Program-made: the position numbers and the translations under genes | The notes under the pieces: model-generated | Seen by the model: only the letters and a program-made list of their open reading frames with translations | Told to the model about the DNA's origin: nothing | Database searches by the model: none | Shown: in pieces, positions 63,501 to 64,000 of the stretch | Layout of the letters: every line of letters begins with the position of its first letter | Numbering within the stretch: position 1 is the first letter of the stretch | NCBI RefSeq assembly: GCF_028769735.1 | Contig: NC_088171.1 | Coordinates: 79,784,716-79,848,715, forward strand | Source of the DNA: Zonotrichia leucophrys gambelii | Taxonomy: Eukaryota > Chordata > Aves > Passeriformes > Passerellidae | Direction of reading: 5' to 3' | DNA length: 64,000 nucleotides

Positions 63501-64000
63501 GAACATTTTTTTAAATTGTGATTATCACACCCAATTCCAAACAAAAGTTAAATTTCCTAAAATCATTGCTGGACATTGGATATACAACTCCCTTTTGAAG
63601 TTTTCACTCTTTTGCCAGCTTAAACAATGACGGTTGCTATAGCAATAAAAATAACAAAGTAATGTAATAAAAAAGATTTTATGTACAATTTTTTTCCAAA
63701 TAAATAATTTAAGAAAACAAATTGAAATCTATTATGTAGTAAGTTTCACAACACATTTCACACATTGATAACAGCCTAGAATATGTTATTTTCTCATCAT
63801 GTTTTAGAATCAAATAAGGCTTTTCATTATTAATTGGACTGCATTATCTTTTATCTCTATACTATGTAATTAAAGGTCAACATGGCTAAAAATTAATTTT
63901 AAAATAGTCTATCAGGGGAGGCTATCATATGCAAAAACTATTTCAGAGCAGAAAAAATACATTTGCAACTATTTTCAAGGCCAGTTGTTATACATATGAA
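63501..64000. other. AT-rich tail with X-box-like palindrome
   Basis: No gene was seen. At 63633-63646 GTTGCTATAGCAAT resembles the palindromic X-box bound by RFX factors; the inner 12 bases (63634-63645) are a perfect palindrome. A single motif of this size may be chance. Confidence 0.35.

Noticed and set aside
1..64000. CRISPR arrays, bacterial operons, insertion sequences, tRNA or rRNA genes
   Set aside because: None seen. The repeats are vertebrate retrotransposons and microsatellites, and the composition and frames are those of vertebrate non-coding DNA.

Overview
This 64 kb window looks like AT-rich nuclear DNA from a bird: intergenic or deep-intronic sequence dominated by decayed retrotransposons. 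The bird assignment rests on repeat families recognised by eye. These are several 5'-truncated CR1 LINEs ending in the typical ATTCTRTG-like 3' octamer, two related LTRs of an avian endogenous retrovirus family, and a solo ERVK-type LTR. No bacterial features (operons, ribosome binding sites, CRISPR, IS elements) are present. No tRNA or rRNA gene was recognised. No convincing multi-exon protein-coding gene was found, and the open reading frames are short and mostly chance or repeat-derived.

Layout. 1-3975 is AT-rich sequence with two small tandem duplications. 3978-4200 is a CR1 3' fragment (minus strand), followed by an unassigned GC-richer block to about 4466. 4470-12770 is unannotated apart from a purine-rich tract. 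12776-13313 is a minus-strand LTR. 13540-14685 is a plus-strand CR1 that appears to be split by a second CR1 3' fragment. About 22980-23800 is an old minus-strand CR1/L3-like copy. 30258-31105 is a plus-strand CR1 with ORF2 remnants. 33335-33410 is a compound microsatellite with a perfect palindrome. 40260 to about 40935 is a second LTR of the 12776 family, containing a simple-repeat expansion. 41851-42900 is a minus-strand CR1 that still shows reverse-transcriptase motifs. 50415-50815 is a GC-rich, CpG-poor island with an inverted repeat. 56562-56708 is a long (TATAA)n array flanked by a duplicated 26-bp segment. 58550-59160 is a solo LTR with a perfect 6-bp target-site duplication. 63126-63500 is a possible terminal exon with polyadenylation signals.

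No genes can be shown to work together here. The functional content, if any, is likely to be non-coding: two stretches (about 43315-43440 and 50890-51200) have the look of conserved regulatory elements, but this is a guess without alignment. I found no evidence of an undescribed coding system. The most informative observations are the nested CR1, the intact solo LTR, the inverted repeat in the GC-rich island, and the candidate terminal exon.
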